Shown: positions 53,694 through 63,170 of the stretch, piece by piece
Position numbering within the stretch: the first letter of the stretch is position 1
Layout: every line of letters starts with the position of its first letter
DNA from: Nitrospira sp. Ga0074138
GTDB lineage: Bacteria; Nitrospirota; Nitrospiria; Nitrospirales; Nitrospiraceae
Reading direction: 5' to 3'
Length of the DNA: 64,000 bases
NCBI GenBank assembly: GCA_001464735.1
Contig: LNDU01000039.1
Coordinates: 1-64,000 of the forward strand
The notes under the pieces: model-generated
Seen by the model: only the letters and a program-made list of their open reading frames with translations
The model's database searches: none
Told to the model about the DNA's origin: nothing
Position numbers and translations under genes: made by a program

Positions 53694-56354
53694 CTAAGTC
53701 CTGGCGCGCTTGGTCTGCCCTTCGAATGGAACTGGTCGATCCTGATGGAAGTGTCGGTGAACCAGGGTTTCGACCGATGAGAAGTGGCGTTCCGGAAGGT
53801 TCTTGAAACGACGTTTGCAATCAGTGAGCGCTTCTTCAGCGGTCGTGAATGGTTCGATGACGGATCGTAGGTGATCATAGTAGTCCATCAGTTTGAGTTC
53901 AACGGTTCGCAGGTGACCGGGGTCTCCCGCGATAGTCAGCGCGGCCTTGGCCTGATCGCCGTTGGCTTCAACGAGTGCCTGGAAGCAGAGCCCCTTTAAA
54001 CGCTGTGTCACTGTGCTGCGGTCCCATCCAAGCGTTTTGGCCGTGGACTGCATGTCGAAGCTATGTCGTCGCAGACAGTTCAGGACTGCGGCATCACCGG
54101 CTAGGTCGGGAACCGTCTGTCCGGTCTGTTCCCTTGCTGGCCCACGCTCTTTGCCAAGCCTGAGTGAGTCTCTGGTTAACAGGGGTCCGTCGTTCAGCGT
54201 GATGGCCTGTTCCAAACAGTGGCGAAGCTCCCGCACATTTCCTTTCCAGTCATGTTCGGTCAATGCACGAAGCGCTTCATTCGTCAGCTGAGGGACAGGC
54301 TTCCCGATTTGCTCGGCGAGCTGGTTTAGGAAGATGTCAGTGAGCAGCGGAATGTCTCCCGTACGCTCACGCAGCGGTGGGAGATGGAAGACTATCCCGT
54401 TCAGCCGGAAGTACAGGTCTTCGCGAAACCATCCCTCCGACACGCCTTTCTGTAAGTCGCGATTAGTCGCGGCCACGATGCGAATGTCCACCGTCGTCGG
54501 GGTGGTGGCGCCAACTCGATAGAATGATTTGTCTTGAAGCACTCGCAGCAGTTTGCTCTGATGATCCATCCGAAGGTCGCCGATCTCGTCGAGAAAGATC
54601 GTGCCGTGGTCGGCGAGACCGAAATAGCCACGACGGTCGCCCGTCGCCCCGGTGAAGCTGCCTCTCATGTGGCCGAAGAGTTCACTCTCAAACAGCTCAG
54701 GAGAAATGGCTGCCATGTTGACGGCGATGAAGGTCTTTCCAGATCGTGGACTGAGCCGGTGGATGGCATGGGCGAAGAGCTCTTTCCCGGTCCCTGGTTC
54801 TCCGAGAAGGAGGACGATCAACGAAGACTGTGCGCTCTTCTTCACGTCGTGAAACAACCGCAGCAGAGAGCGATCCTGGGTGAGGATGCCGAATTGGCGG
54901 GATTCGACTTGAAGGCGGTTGAGTTCCGCATTGCCGATAGCGCTTGATGCGGTGCCGGCTGCACGGAGATCGCCAAGCTGCCGCTCCAGTTCCTGTAGGT
55001 GTCGACGAGCATCCTGTTCCTGACCCTGGGCTTCAGCGATTTGGAGTCGCAGCAAGTTTGTCGTTCTGGCCAACTCTTCCTGTTGGCCGGCCGAAAAAGC
55101 TATGGCCGCGTCAGCGGTGTCTAAATCTTCTTGCAGGGCTTCCGCTCGATCCTCATGCAGAACAAGGGCTTCTCTCACGGCAGCAGACTCTTGCTGGATG
55201 CGGATCATGTCACGTTCAAGCAAAATTAGACGTTGGCTTGCCGTCAGATTCACCCACACGGCTGTGCCGATGAAGACGGATAATGAGGCTGCGAGAGGGG
55301 TGGCGATCGGCATCACGAGAGATGCCCAGCTCAACATCGCGATGGCCAGTGCTCCATACAGAACAACGACGGCACCGGCAAGTAAGAGGCCCCTCATCCC
55401 ACGAAACTGTAAGAGGCTCCAGGCAGCCAGTGTGGCCAGCACGATGGTGACGATGAGGCGGCCTAACCAGCCGACTGAGTCGATCCGTTCATGATTGAGT
55501 AAGGCATTCAGGACATGGAGGTGGGTAGTCAGGCCGTCGACCGTGGAGTTGGAGGGTAGGAGCCATGTCGCCAAGCCTCCGGGACTTGATCGGATCACAA
55601 CGGCTTTGTCCTTGAACCAGGAGGCCAACAGTGGCTCGTCGTGACGTTCGACGGCGTTCCAGACCGATGACAATGGGATCGGCTGAAGGGCAGCCAGTGA
55701 TCCGTCGCCGACGATATTGATCAAAATGTCGGTATCCGAGTGGTTCGAAAGAACCTGCGTGGGGGTGGCGGTATGTCGGTGAAAGATATCAGACAGGATT
55801 GAACCAAAAGCCGGAACGGTTTGGGTTCCGATCTTGGTAGACGGCGGAATGTGACGGGATACATGATCGAGACTACTCGTGACGGTGAGATGTCCATGGC
55901 TCGCGGCGTCGGACTGAAGGAGTACATCCGTATCGTGAATCAGGACCACAGGGGATGCTGTACGAAGCGCTTCAAGGATGAGCGCATCGCTCGCGGCTCC
56001 CCCAAGTTGAGCAGGGCTCGCATAGTCCAGGCGATGGTCTAGGCCGATGACTGCAGCGCCGGCCTCATGGATCGTCACAATCAACTGAGCGAGGATACCG
56101 CGATCCCAAAGACCCCTCCCGAAGCGTTCTTCACTGGCTACGTCGCGCGTCACGATGGTCAGCGAGGGGCTCACCTGGGCGGTCGTGCGGTGACGAAGCC
56201 AGGTGTCGTAGACGCTGTAATCCAGCGCCGTAAAGGTAGCAGGGGCGGCGGACCACAGCATCGCCGATAGGAGCGTGGTCAACAAGCCGATGCCCAACGC
56301 TTGCAGAGGAAGCGACGAGATGAGCAGGCGCCAGAATTTCTGCCGGTCCAGCAT
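53694..56354 (-). CDS. CHASE2-domain sigma-54 activator (AAA+, Fis-type HTH)
   Basis: This 886-residue protein appears to combine a membrane sensor with a sigma-54 enhancer-binding protein. The N-terminal helix and CHASE2 extracytoplasmic domain (SVYDTWLRHRTT, GAAVIGLDHRLD) are followed by three membrane helices (about 290-360) and a coiled coil. The AAA+ domain has Walker A GEPGTGKE (516-523), GSFTGA in place of the usual GAFTGA sigma-54 contact loop, and Walker B TIFLDEIGDL. A Fis-like HTH (STAKTLGWDRSTVTQRL) and about 100 further residues follow. No receiver domain is seen. It starts 4 bp after the TPR gene stop, so both are co-transcribed. Confidence 0.9.
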   Translation of the reverse strand: MLDRQKFWRLLISSLPLQALGIGLLTTLLSAMLWSAAPATFTALDYSVYDTWLRHRTTAQVSPSLTIVTRDVASEERFGRGLWDRGILAQLIVTIHEAGAAVIGLDHRLDYASPAQLGGAASDALILEALRTASPVVLIHDTDVLLQSDAASHGHLTVTSSLDHVSRHIPPSTKIGTQTVPAFGSILSDIFHRHTATPTQVLSNHSDTDILINIVGDGSLAALQPIPLSSVWNAVERHDEPLLASWFKDKAVVIRSSPGGLATWLLPSNSTVDGLTTHLHVLNALLNHERIDSVGWLGRLIVTIVLATLAAWSLLQFRGMRGLLLAGAVVVLYGALAIAMLSWASLVMPIATPLAASLSVFIGTAVWVNLTASQRLILLERDMIRIQQESAAVREALVLHEDRAEALQEDLDTADAAIAFSAGQQEELARTTNLLRLQIAEAQGQEQDARRHLQELERQLGDLRAAGTASSAIGNAELNRLQVESRQFGILTQDRSLLRLFHDVKKSAQSSLIVLLLGEPGTGKELFAHAIHRLSPRSGKTFIAVNMAAISPELFESELFGHMRGSFTGATGDRRGYFGLADHGTIFLDEIGDLRMDHQSKLLRVLQDKSFYRVGATTPTTVDIRIVAATNRDLQKGVSEGWFREDLYFRLNGIVFHLPPLRERTGDIPLLTDIFLNQLAEQIGKPVPQLTNEALRALTEHDWKGNVRELRHCLEQAITLNDGPLLTRDSLRLGKERGPAREQTGQTVPDLAGDAAVLNCLRRHSFDMQSTAKTLGWDRSTVTQRLKGLCFQALVEANGDQAKAALTIAGDPGHLRTVELKLMDYYDHLRSVIEPFTTAEEALTDCKRRFKNLPERHFSSVETLVHRHFHQDRPVPFEGQTKRART

Positions 56355-56358
56355 GCGG

Positions 56359-57570
56359 CTAGTGGAATCCTAGCTCATCGAACAAGGATTGTGTGTCTTG
56401 TCTCGAGAGACCTTTGAGGAGAGCCTTCGCTTTCGGGATGTCGGCATCGAGACCGAGCCCCTTGGCATAAATACGAGTCAGGACTTTCTTCGCCGGGGTG
56501 AAGCCGTCGGCCGAAGTCGTTTGAAAACAAGTCAGAATGTTCTTATCGAACGGTTTCAAATATTGATCCCATCCGGTTTCGTAGAGTGTGGCGAGTTCAG
56601 CATGGGCCTCTTCACTCAATGCGAAGCATTCCTTTAAAAGTACTGGAACCGCGTCTTCCGCACGGTTCTGTTCGAGAAGGACTTTCCCCAACGATTGCGG
56701 CTCACTCGGGCGACTGATATCAGGAAAGTCGTTCCAAAGTGTGTTGCGGTAGATCTGCAAAGCGCTCTGCAATTCCATGCGCCGCTGCTTCGTCGATTCG
56801 GAGGAGAGCGCCTGGCGCCGCACCTTGGACAACGAGTCGGAGGCGGTTTGCTGGCCGAGGTCGGCTGCCTGCATCCACCAAAAAATCGCCAAACCGAGGT
56901 TTTTCTCGACGCCCTGCCCGTTTTGGTAGGCATTGCCGAGAAATAATCGGGCCTGGGGCACCCCGCCGGCCGCTGCTGTTTCCAGATGTTGGGCCGCTTC
57001 TCGCGTGCGTCCCGCAACTCTCAGCAACAGCGCGAGTCGATAATGTGCGTCGGGGAAATGAGGGCGCAGTTCGAGCGTTCGTCGATACGACTGAACAGCG
57101 GCTGGCACATTGCCGAGTGAGTACTGTACGCTTCCAAGGCTGTAGTGAGCGTGGGGCAGATTCGGTTCCAGTCGAATGGCCTCTCTCAGAGCAGAAGCGG
57201 CAGCACGCCATTCTTGTTTTGCCATGAGCATGAGGCCAAGCTGGAGATGGGCATTCCCATCATCCGGTTGCAATGTAATGGCTGCCCGACACTCTTCAAC
57301 GGCGGCATCTAGATCGCCGACACGAAGAAGGGCTCCGGCTAGTTGTAACCGGTAGTCTGGGTCATCCGGTAAGAGGCGAACCGTTCGACGCAATGATGCG
57401 ATCTCCGTCACCGCGTCGGCTGGCTCGTTGAACCCCAGTCCGGGAATTGACCCAGACGCTTCGGATGATTCGGAGGGACTGTGTTCACTCGGTGAATGAG
57501 AACGGGCGAGAGACGAAGAGCAAACGGTCGCGGTGACAGTGAGAACCAACAGTAAGGATCTGGGACGCAT
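56359..57570 (-). CDS. Exported TPR protein
   Basis: This 403-residue protein has a signal peptide (LLLVLTVTATVCSSSLA) and tandem TPR repeats between about residues 65 and 210 (DYRLQLAGALLRVGDLDAAVEECRAAITLQPDD and following units). A Sel1-like unit follows (LFLGNAYQNGQGVEKNLGLAIFWWMQAADLG). It is likely a periplasmic scaffold. Because it is directly upstream of the CHASE2 regulator, it may feed a signal to that sensor, but this is inference from position. Confidence 0.85.
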   Translation of the reverse strand: MRPRSLLLVLTVTATVCSSSLARSHSPSEHSPSESSEASGSIPGLGFNEPADAVTEIASLRRTVRLLPDDPDYRLQLAGALLRVGDLDAAVEECRAAITLQPDDGNAHLQLGLMLMAKQEWRAAASALREAIRLEPNLPHAHYSLGSVQYSLGNVPAAVQSYRRTLELRPHFPDAHYRLALLLRVAGRTREAAQHLETAAAGGVPQARLFLGNAYQNGQGVEKNLGLAIFWWMQAADLGQQTASDSLSKVRRQALSSESTKQRRMELQSALQIYRNTLWNDFPDISRPSEPQSLGKVLLEQNRAEDAVPVLLKECFALSEEAHAELATLYETGWDQYLKPFDKNILTCFQTTSADGFTPAKKVLTRIYAKGLGLDADIPKAKALLKGLSRQDTQSLFDELGFH

Positions 57571-57651
57571 CAGAAAAGTTTCACGCCTCGACAGAGCACC
57601 ATAATAGCCTTTAATTATATCATCTGTGCGGGGGATGCGGGACGAACGGGT

Positions 57652-58080
57652 TTACCCGGCCAGGCGAAGAGGGTGTGCCAGACGGTTGATAGCTTCATGA
57701 AGCGCCGTTCCCGTCAGAAGCAGGGGACTATGCGGCACCCGCCATACTGGTTCCAGAGGGGCCGGATCGCCTGCGAGGCGGGGAATGATATGCCAATGGA
57801 TATGAGGAAGTTGGTTCCCGAGCAGTTCGTAATTCATCTTCTTCGCTCGGTGGACTGTGGCCGAGATATCAGCCACTCGGTTGACCTCTTCGATCAGCTG
57901 ACAACGTTCGGCGGGTGCCAGTTGGAATAACTCAGTCGCATGACGTTGAAACACGACGACGGCCCATCCGGGGAAGAATTGGTCATCGTGGAGATAGACC
58001 TTCGACAATCCGAGGTCTGCGATGAAATGGTCCTGTCTCGGCCAGGCTCCTTGGCATGCCATGCATGGTGCGTCTGTCAT
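57652..58080 (-). CDS. HIT-family nucleotide hydrolase/transferase
   Basis: This 142-residue protein has the histidine-triad motif as PHIHWHIIPR near residue 95 and an N-terminal Cys pair (CMACQG) like zinc-binding HIT proteins. Members hydrolyse AMP-linked substrates such as adenylated compounds or diadenosine polyphosphates. ATG 58080 overlaps the upstream TGA (ATGA), coupling it to the preceding gene. Confidence 0.9.
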   Translation of the reverse strand: MTDAPCMACQGAWPRQDHFIADLGLSKVYLHDDQFFPGWAVVVFQRHATELFQLAPAERCQLIEEVNRVADISATVHRAKKMNYELLGNQLPHIHWHIIPRLAGDPAPLEPVWRVPHSPLLLTGTALHEAINRLAHPLRLAG

Positions 58081-58718
58081 GGCTGATTTGCCTTGCGCCA
58101 CTCCTCTTCAGTCAAGACGCCCTTCTTGATCAGCAGTTGAATCAGCTTGTCGACTGCATTGCGGTTGGTGGCTGTCGACGGTCCGAGAGCCGGAGATGCA
58201 GGAGATATTGGGGACTCCGCACGCTTCGCCTCCGGAGGGGGCCGCTTCTGTCCTAGAACTTTAAACGAAGGGGTGAAGACCGCCACGTAGTCCCGATTCC
58301 TGATACGGACCACCACGGGCAGACTATCGGTTTGCGGAACGAGGTTGGGGGACGTCCCAGCCGGAATACGGAAGTATGGTTTCCCATCGTCAGTCTGGCC
58401 GTCTTGGTCAAGCACGTCGAATCGTTTCAGGAAGGATTCTCCCGTCAGGCCCTCATGATCCTCGCCGGCCAGGTTGGTGATGCGATCGAGCACGATGATC
58501 AGGGAGTCGCCTATGATGGCGTCCGGCGAGAGGTTCCTAACACTCACGTCGTAGCGATATTCGCTGACGAAGTTGTCACGACTTTTCAACGTTACGATGG
58601 CTTGTACGCGTCCGGTCAGATCGGTCAAGTTGTCGAGTGATCCGGCGAAGCCGTACAGCGGCTCTGTGGCGATGGCCGAAGCCGCGGCGAGACACCAGGG
58701 GCGTACCCAGTTCATCAT
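58077..58718 (-). CDS. Exported hypothetical protein
   Basis: This 213-residue protein has a signal-like start (WVRPWCLAAASAIATEPLYGFAG). A beta-sandwich domain follows (RVQAIVTLKSRDNFVSEYRYDVSVRNLSPDAIIGDSLIIVLDRI, later FRIPAGTSPNLVPQTDSLPVVVRIRN). The Ser/Pro linker leads to a short C-terminal helix (AVDKLIQLLIKKGVLTEEEWRK) that resembles a SHOCT-type motif. The start at 58718 fits the signal. It is coupled by ATGA to the HIT gene. Confidence 0.7.
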   Translation of the reverse strand: MMNWVRPWCLAAASAIATEPLYGFAGSLDNLTDLTGRVQAIVTLKSRDNFVSEYRYDVSVRNLSPDAIIGDSLIIVLDRITNLAGEDHEGLTGESFLKRFDVLDQDGQTDDGKPYFRIPAGTSPNLVPQTDSLPVVVRIRNRDYVAVFTPSFKVLGQKRPPPEAKRAESPISPASPALGPSTATNRNAVDKLIQLLIKKGVLTEEEWRKANQP

Positions 58719-58868
58719 CTGAATATTCTCATGTACGTACTGTCGGTGAGCATAGCAAAGTCCATGAGATTGGGCGAGCCTATTCCCTCGGAGTCGTCTT
58801 GACACATCCTTTCAACCGACGATATTCTCGCCACGGTCTCTTCAGTTGTTCAGCTCTGGCTGCGAACT

Positions 58869-59753
58869 ATGGCTCAATCTGATTCTCGTCGACGGAAACC
58901 TCTGGAAGTTTCCCGTCCTCTCGAGAAGGCCCTCATGACACTCTATGATTATCCGCACCCCCATCGACCGGGACGCACCATCCGCGGCTACGATCGGCCA
59001 CACGCCGTGCGAACAGCGAAGATGTGTGTGACCGTGGCCGACCGCCTCGGACATCCACGTGATCGGGTCCGGCTCTATCACGTTGCCTGCCTACTGCATG
59101 ACCTGGGCCGTGCCGGCCTCGATCGGCAGCTCTTTGGAACTATTTGGTCTTGGGCCAAGCAACGGGGTATTCCGACGAGGCCTCGTGAATGGCGTGCCCT
59201 TCACCCGAGGACGATGTATGGCCGGGAGACAGAAGCTTTCGTGTCGTTGTATCGCCAGGATCTGATCACCTCCGGCGTGGCGATGGACTCATGGGCTGTC
59301 GAGCAGATCGAAATGCGGTTGGGCTATGCGCGGCGTCTGGCCAGGCGATTGCGTGCGGTCAAGCCGACCTTGAAGACACTGGGTGTCGAGTGGACACCTT
59401 GGATGCAACAGGTGATGCTGTATTACTACTATCCGGAACGGCTGGCGAAGGCGAAGGCATGGGTGCGGCAATTGGCGGAGATTCTTGTCGCCTGCGAACA
59501 GTTTGAGGCCTACAGCAATCAGCGCCGGGGACGTGATTATTATGCTCGGAAAAAAGAAAGCTTGTCGGACGCCTTTGCTTATCTCGATAAGCTAGGGCAA
59601 GAAGGCATCCTGAGCGATCAAGTCTTGAGCGCCGTGCGATTGCTGACGGCCGAAGGCGCGTTCGATCCAATCTTGGAAGAAGCACGAGGCGAGCCGCTGA
59701 CTCGGAGCGACCGCCGCTACCTCCGTAGCCTCACGGGTTGGAGAAAAGGATGA
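58869..59753 (+). CDS. HD-domain phosphohydrolase-like protein
   Basis: This 294-residue cytoplasmic protein contains an HD metal-binding pattern: H in RPHAVRTAKM, then YHVACLLHDLGRAG with the HD dyad. HD proteins hydrolyse phosphate esters or nucleotides; the specific substrate is unclear. The second half is helical and Arg-rich (RLGYARRLARRLRAVKPTL). Its TGA overlaps the ATG of the YjbQ gene (ATGA), so the two are translated together. Confidence 0.85.
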   Translation: MAQSDSRRRKPLEVSRPLEKALMTLYDYPHPHRPGRTIRGYDRPHAVRTAKMCVTVADRLGHPRDRVRLYHVACLLHDLGRAGLDRQLFGTIWSWAKQRGIPTRPREWRALHPRTMYGRETEAFVSLYRQDLITSGVAMDSWAVEQIEMRLGYARRLARRLRAVKPTLKTLGVEWTPWMQQVMLYYYYPERLAKAKAWVRQLAEILVACEQFEAYSNQRRGRDYYARKKESLSDAFAYLDKLGQEGILSDQVLSAVRLLTAEGAFDPILEEARGEPLTRSDRRYLRSLTGWRKG

Positions 59754-60172
59754 GTGTCTACACCGTTTCGCTGACGATCCGTATGGAAGGCGGCACGCAG
59801 GTCGACAACATCACGAAATCCGTGGCCGATGCCTTGGCCGGTTCCAACCTCACCGCTGGAATTGTGACGGTATTCGTCAAACATACCACCGCCTCCGTCA
59901 TGATTATTGAGGACGAACCGGGAATTCGTGCAGACACGAAAACGTTTTGGGATCGTCTCGTTCCTCCTGACTCTCGGTGGCAGCACAACAGGGTCAATCC
60001 AGGAGAAGACAACGGCCACAGCCATCTTCGAGGGCAACTCCAAGGGCCCTCCGTCACCATTCCGTTTGCGGCCGGTGCGCTTCTGCTCGGCACCTGGCAA
60101 CAAATCGTGTTGGTGGATTTCGATACCCGTGCCAGAATGCGTGAACTCGTTGTGCAGGTCCTGGGTGAATAG
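59750..60172 (+). CDS. YjbQ/UPF0047 family protein
   Basis: This 140-residue protein has the YjbQ signature: GIVTVFVKHTTASVMIIEDEPGI, then PGEDNGHSHLRGQLQGPSVTIPF, and LLLGTWQQIVLVDFD. The family is thought to have a thiamine-phosphate-like or metal-linked function in some bacteria, but the role is not settled. The His and Glu residues of the active pocket are present. Its last bases overlap the GTG start (60165) of the HtrA-like gene. Confidence 0.92.
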   Translation: MSVYTVSLTIRMEGGTQVDNITKSVADALAGSNLTAGIVTVFVKHTTASVMIIEDEPGIRADTKTFWDRLVPPDSRWQHNRVNPGEDNGHSHLRGQLQGPSVTIPFAAGALLLGTWQQIVLVDFDTRARMRELVVQVLGE

Positions 60173-61283
60173 CCTGGTCAGAACTCTGACGCTTCTCCTG
60201 GTTACGGCAACGCTGTGCTCGTCGACCCATGCTGCCGAGTGGGGCAAACCGCTAGGTGCTGTCTATGACGGCCCTGAAGGGAAGCCACGTCCAGTGACGC
60301 CCTCGCCACTGGAGCTGAGTGCCGATGAACGATCGACGATCGCGGTGTTTGAACGGGCGACCAAGTCCGTTGTGTTTATTGCCAACAAGGCGATACAGCA
60401 AGATATCTGGTCTCTGGATGTCATGGAGGTTCCGCAGGGGTCGGGGTCTGGTTTTATATGGAGTAAACAGGGCCATATCGTCACCAATTTTCATGTGATC
60501 TATGGGGCCAGCTCGATCAAGGTCACATTGGCCGATCGGAGTGAATACGAGGCGAGATTGGTCGGCGCCGATCCTGATCACGATCTGGCCGTGTTGCAAA
60601 TTCAGGTGCCTGACGGTCAGGTGGAGCCGTTAGCCGTTGGGGCTTCCAATGACCTGCGCGTGGGGCAAAAAGTACTGGCCATCGGGAATCCGTTCGGGCT
60701 CGATCATACCTTGACGACCGGAGTCGTGAGTGCATTGGGACGGACCATCAAATCCATGTCGAATCGGACGATTGAAGGTGTGATCCAGACTGATGCGGCG
60801 ATCAATCCCGGCAATTCAGGCGGCCCGCTTCTGGATGGAGCTGGTCGATTGATCGGCGTGAATACGCAAATCGTGAGTCCAAGCGGGGCCTACGCGGGGA
60901 TTGGTTTCGCCGTTCCCGTGGATACGGTGAACCGCATCGTTCCGGAGCTCATCAAGCAGGGCAAGCTCATCCGTCCAGGGTTGGGCGTATCGCTCGTGCC
61001 GGACGCGATGGCGAAGCGATGGGGAATTAAGGGGGTCATCATCGGCAAGGTGACGCGCGGCGGTGCCGCCGATCGTGCAGGGCTCAAGGGGGCGCGTGAA
61101 ACCATGATGGGGCAGGTCCAGCTCGGCGACATCATTGTCTCAGCCGCCGGAAAGCCGGTGGCCACCATTGATGACCTGATGGATGTGATGGAAGCGCACA
61201 AAGTTGGTGAGCAGGTGAGTGTGGAGATTCTGCGAGGAAATCGGCGTGAAAAGGTTTCGGTTGTCCTCCAGGCTGTCAATTAG
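60165..61283 (+). CDS. HtrA/DegP-like S1C serine protease with PDZ domain
   Basis: This 372-residue periplasmic protease has a signal peptide (TLTLLLVTATLCSSTHA) and a trypsin-like domain with the catalytic triad His110 (TNFHV), Asp140 (DHDLAV) and Ser218 (GNSGGP). One PDZ domain covers the C-terminal 100 residues (GVIIGKVTRGGAADRAGL and GDIIVSAAGKPVATIDDL). It clears damaged envelope proteins. The GTG start overlaps the YjbQ stop, so HD - YjbQ - HtrA form a coupled set. Confidence 0.94.
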   Translation: MNSLVRTLTLLLVTATLCSSTHAAEWGKPLGAVYDGPEGKPRPVTPSPLELSADERSTIAVFERATKSVVFIANKAIQQDIWSLDVMEVPQGSGSGFIWSKQGHIVTNFHVIYGASSIKVTLADRSEYEARLVGADPDHDLAVLQIQVPDGQVEPLAVGASNDLRVGQKVLAIGNPFGLDHTLTTGVVSALGRTIKSMSNRTIEGVIQTDAAINPGNSGGPLLDGAGRLIGVNTQIVSPSGAYAGIGFAVPVDTVNRIVPELIKQGKLIRPGLGVSLVPDAMAKRWGIKGVIIGKVTRGGAADRAGLKGARETMMGQVQLGDIIVSAAGKPVATIDDLMDVMEAHKVGEQVSVEILRGNRREKVSVVLQAVN

Positions 61284-61348
61284 TGCAACGGTAATTCAAG
61301 GCATGCGTATGCTAGGATCATCTGTGCCTTCTTTATGGAGGATCTTCC

Positions 61349-63085
61349 ATGGGTGATCGCAGAGCTTCTGAACAGGATGAATCCAACAATCGGAGCGACG
61401 AGCCGGCACCGAAGACAGAAACCGATCCGCTTGAGTTGATTGAGCAATGTCTGGCCTCATTTCCTGAGGGGGATGCTCGACAAAAGCTGCTATATAAGCT
61501 CCGCCATGCGGTGACGCTGTCTCAAGCCGCCCATCAGCAACGTGAACTGGAATTCAAGAAAGTCGGCGAGGTCGTTGCCAAACTGACGGCACCAGCCAAT
61601 CGAATCGGCATCTTACTGGATATTCCAGGTACGGGACTCGCCCGCATCGTCGTCGGTGGGGCTGAGTACTATGCCAACGTGGACCCCCGCGTTTCCGATA
61701 CAGATCTGAAGATCGGAACTCAGATTCTGGTGAACGAAGCCTACGCAGTGATCAAGACGCTCGGGTACGATCAGAATGGGCCGATCTTGAAACTGGCCGA
61801 GGCCATGCCTGACGGACGGTTGCGGTTTGAACAGGAGATGGGCCGGCAATCATTGATTCTACAGCGGTCCACCGATCTCGTTGGCGTGGAGCTCAAGGCA
61901 GGTGATGAGATCCGCATCGATCCTAGCCACCGTGTGGCGATCGAGAAGCTGGGCGATCGCAAAGCAAGCCGACATGTCCTTGACGAAACCCCGAAAATTA
62001 CTTGGGAGCAGATTGGCGGACAGAACGAGGCGATCGCTGCTATTCGGAAGGCGATTGAATATCCCCTACTTCATGCCGAGACCTTTGAACAGTTCAAGTT
62101 TTCGCAACCCAAGGGTTTTCTTCTCTACGGGCCGCCCGGATGCGGGAAGACCCTTATCGGGCAAGCGGCCGCCGGTAGCTTAGCCAAGCTGGTCAGCGGA
62201 TCCAAGCCAGAGCACCAGCCCGATGGGGACAAGCGTCCGCCGGTGACAGGTGGAGCATTCCTGCATGTGAAAGGGCCTGAAATCCTCAACATGTGGCTGG
62301 GGGAATCGGAACGGATGGTTCGTGACCTCTTCGAGCAAGCAAGGGCGAGACGCCGGGACGGCGCTTTGCCGTTTATCTTCATCGACGAAGCGGAGTCGAT
62401 TTTGGGAACGCGACGCGCCATGCGTTCGTTCAATATCTCGAACACGCTCGTGCCAATGTTCTGCAGCGAAATGGACGGGATCGAGTCGCTGCACGACGTT
62501 GTCATCATCCTGGCTTCTAACCGCCCCGACTTGATCGATCCAGCGGTGCTGCGTCCCGGCCGCATTGATCGGAAAATCAAAGTCAGCCGGCCGAACAGGG
62601 ATGCCGCGGCTGAGATTATGAGGGTCTATTTAACATCTGATCTGCCGCTGGATCCTGCGTTGGTCCAGGAACGAGGCGGTGAGCACGTGCGAGCGGTGGC
62701 CTCGCTCGTAGAAGAAATCATCGAGTCCGTCTTCCGTCGAACGGAGGAGAATCGGCTTCTGTCGATCCGGCTCAGGAACGGGCAGAACAAGGTGCTGTAC
62801 CGCGGGGATCTGGTGAGCGGAGCCATCTTGGCCTCGATCGTTCAGCGTGCGAAGGAAAGGGCAATCGACCGTACGGTCCAGTCGGGGCAGCCGTCTGGCT
62901 TGCAACCCAAAGACTTCTTGGATTCCGTCTCAGCGGAATTTCGAGAGGGTGACATGTTGCCGCCGGACGATGCGGCGGAGGAGTGGCTGAAGCTGCTGGA
63001 TCATCACCCGGAACAGGTTGTTGGGGTTTCGTCATTCCGGCGGGGGCGTCAGAACGAAGAACGCCTCGTGAATCAGATCATTTGA
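61349..63085 (+). CDS. mpa: Proteasome-associated ATPase ARC/Mpa
   Basis: This AAA+ unfoldase feeds pupylated proteins to the bacterial 20S proteasome. The 578-residue chain has an N-terminal coiled coil (KLLYKLRHAVTLSQAAHQQRELEFKKVGE), an OB-type domain, Walker A GPPGCGKT (261-268), Walker B FIFIDEAES and the second region of homology (SNRPDLIDPAVLRPGRIDR). A linker of basic and Pro-rich residues occurs between Walker A and Walker B (GSKPEHQPDGDKRPPVTGG). It lacks the C-terminal QYL tail of actinobacterial Mpa, ending in NQII. GGAGGAT precedes ATG 61349. The dop gene follows after 85 bp. Confidence 0.95.
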   Translation: MGDRRASEQDESNNRSDEPAPKTETDPLELIEQCLASFPEGDARQKLLYKLRHAVTLSQAAHQQRELEFKKVGEVVAKLTAPANRIGILLDIPGTGLARIVVGGAEYYANVDPRVSDTDLKIGTQILVNEAYAVIKTLGYDQNGPILKLAEAMPDGRLRFEQEMGRQSLILQRSTDLVGVELKAGDEIRIDPSHRVAIEKLGDRKASRHVLDETPKITWEQIGGQNEAIAAIRKAIEYPLLHAETFEQFKFSQPKGFLLYGPPGCGKTLIGQAAAGSLAKLVSGSKPEHQPDGDKRPPVTGGAFLHVKGPEILNMWLGESERMVRDLFEQARARRRDGALPFIFIDEAESILGTRRAMRSFNISNTLVPMFCSEMDGIESLHDVVIILASNRPDLIDPAVLRPGRIDRKIKVSRPNRDAAAEIMRVYLTSDLPLDPALVQERGGEHVRAVASLVEEIIESVFRRTEENRLLSIRLRNGQNKVLYRGDLVSGAILASIVQRAKERAIDRTVQSGQPSGLQPKDFLDSVSAEFREGDMLPPDDAAEEWLKLLDHHPEQVVGVSSFRRGRQNEERLVNQII

Positions 63086-63170
63086 GGAGAGGTTGACAGG
63101 TAACAAGCTGACAAGATACAGGCGATTTGAGCCTGACAGCCTGTTGCTTGTAAGGATGGCCGCTGACGAT

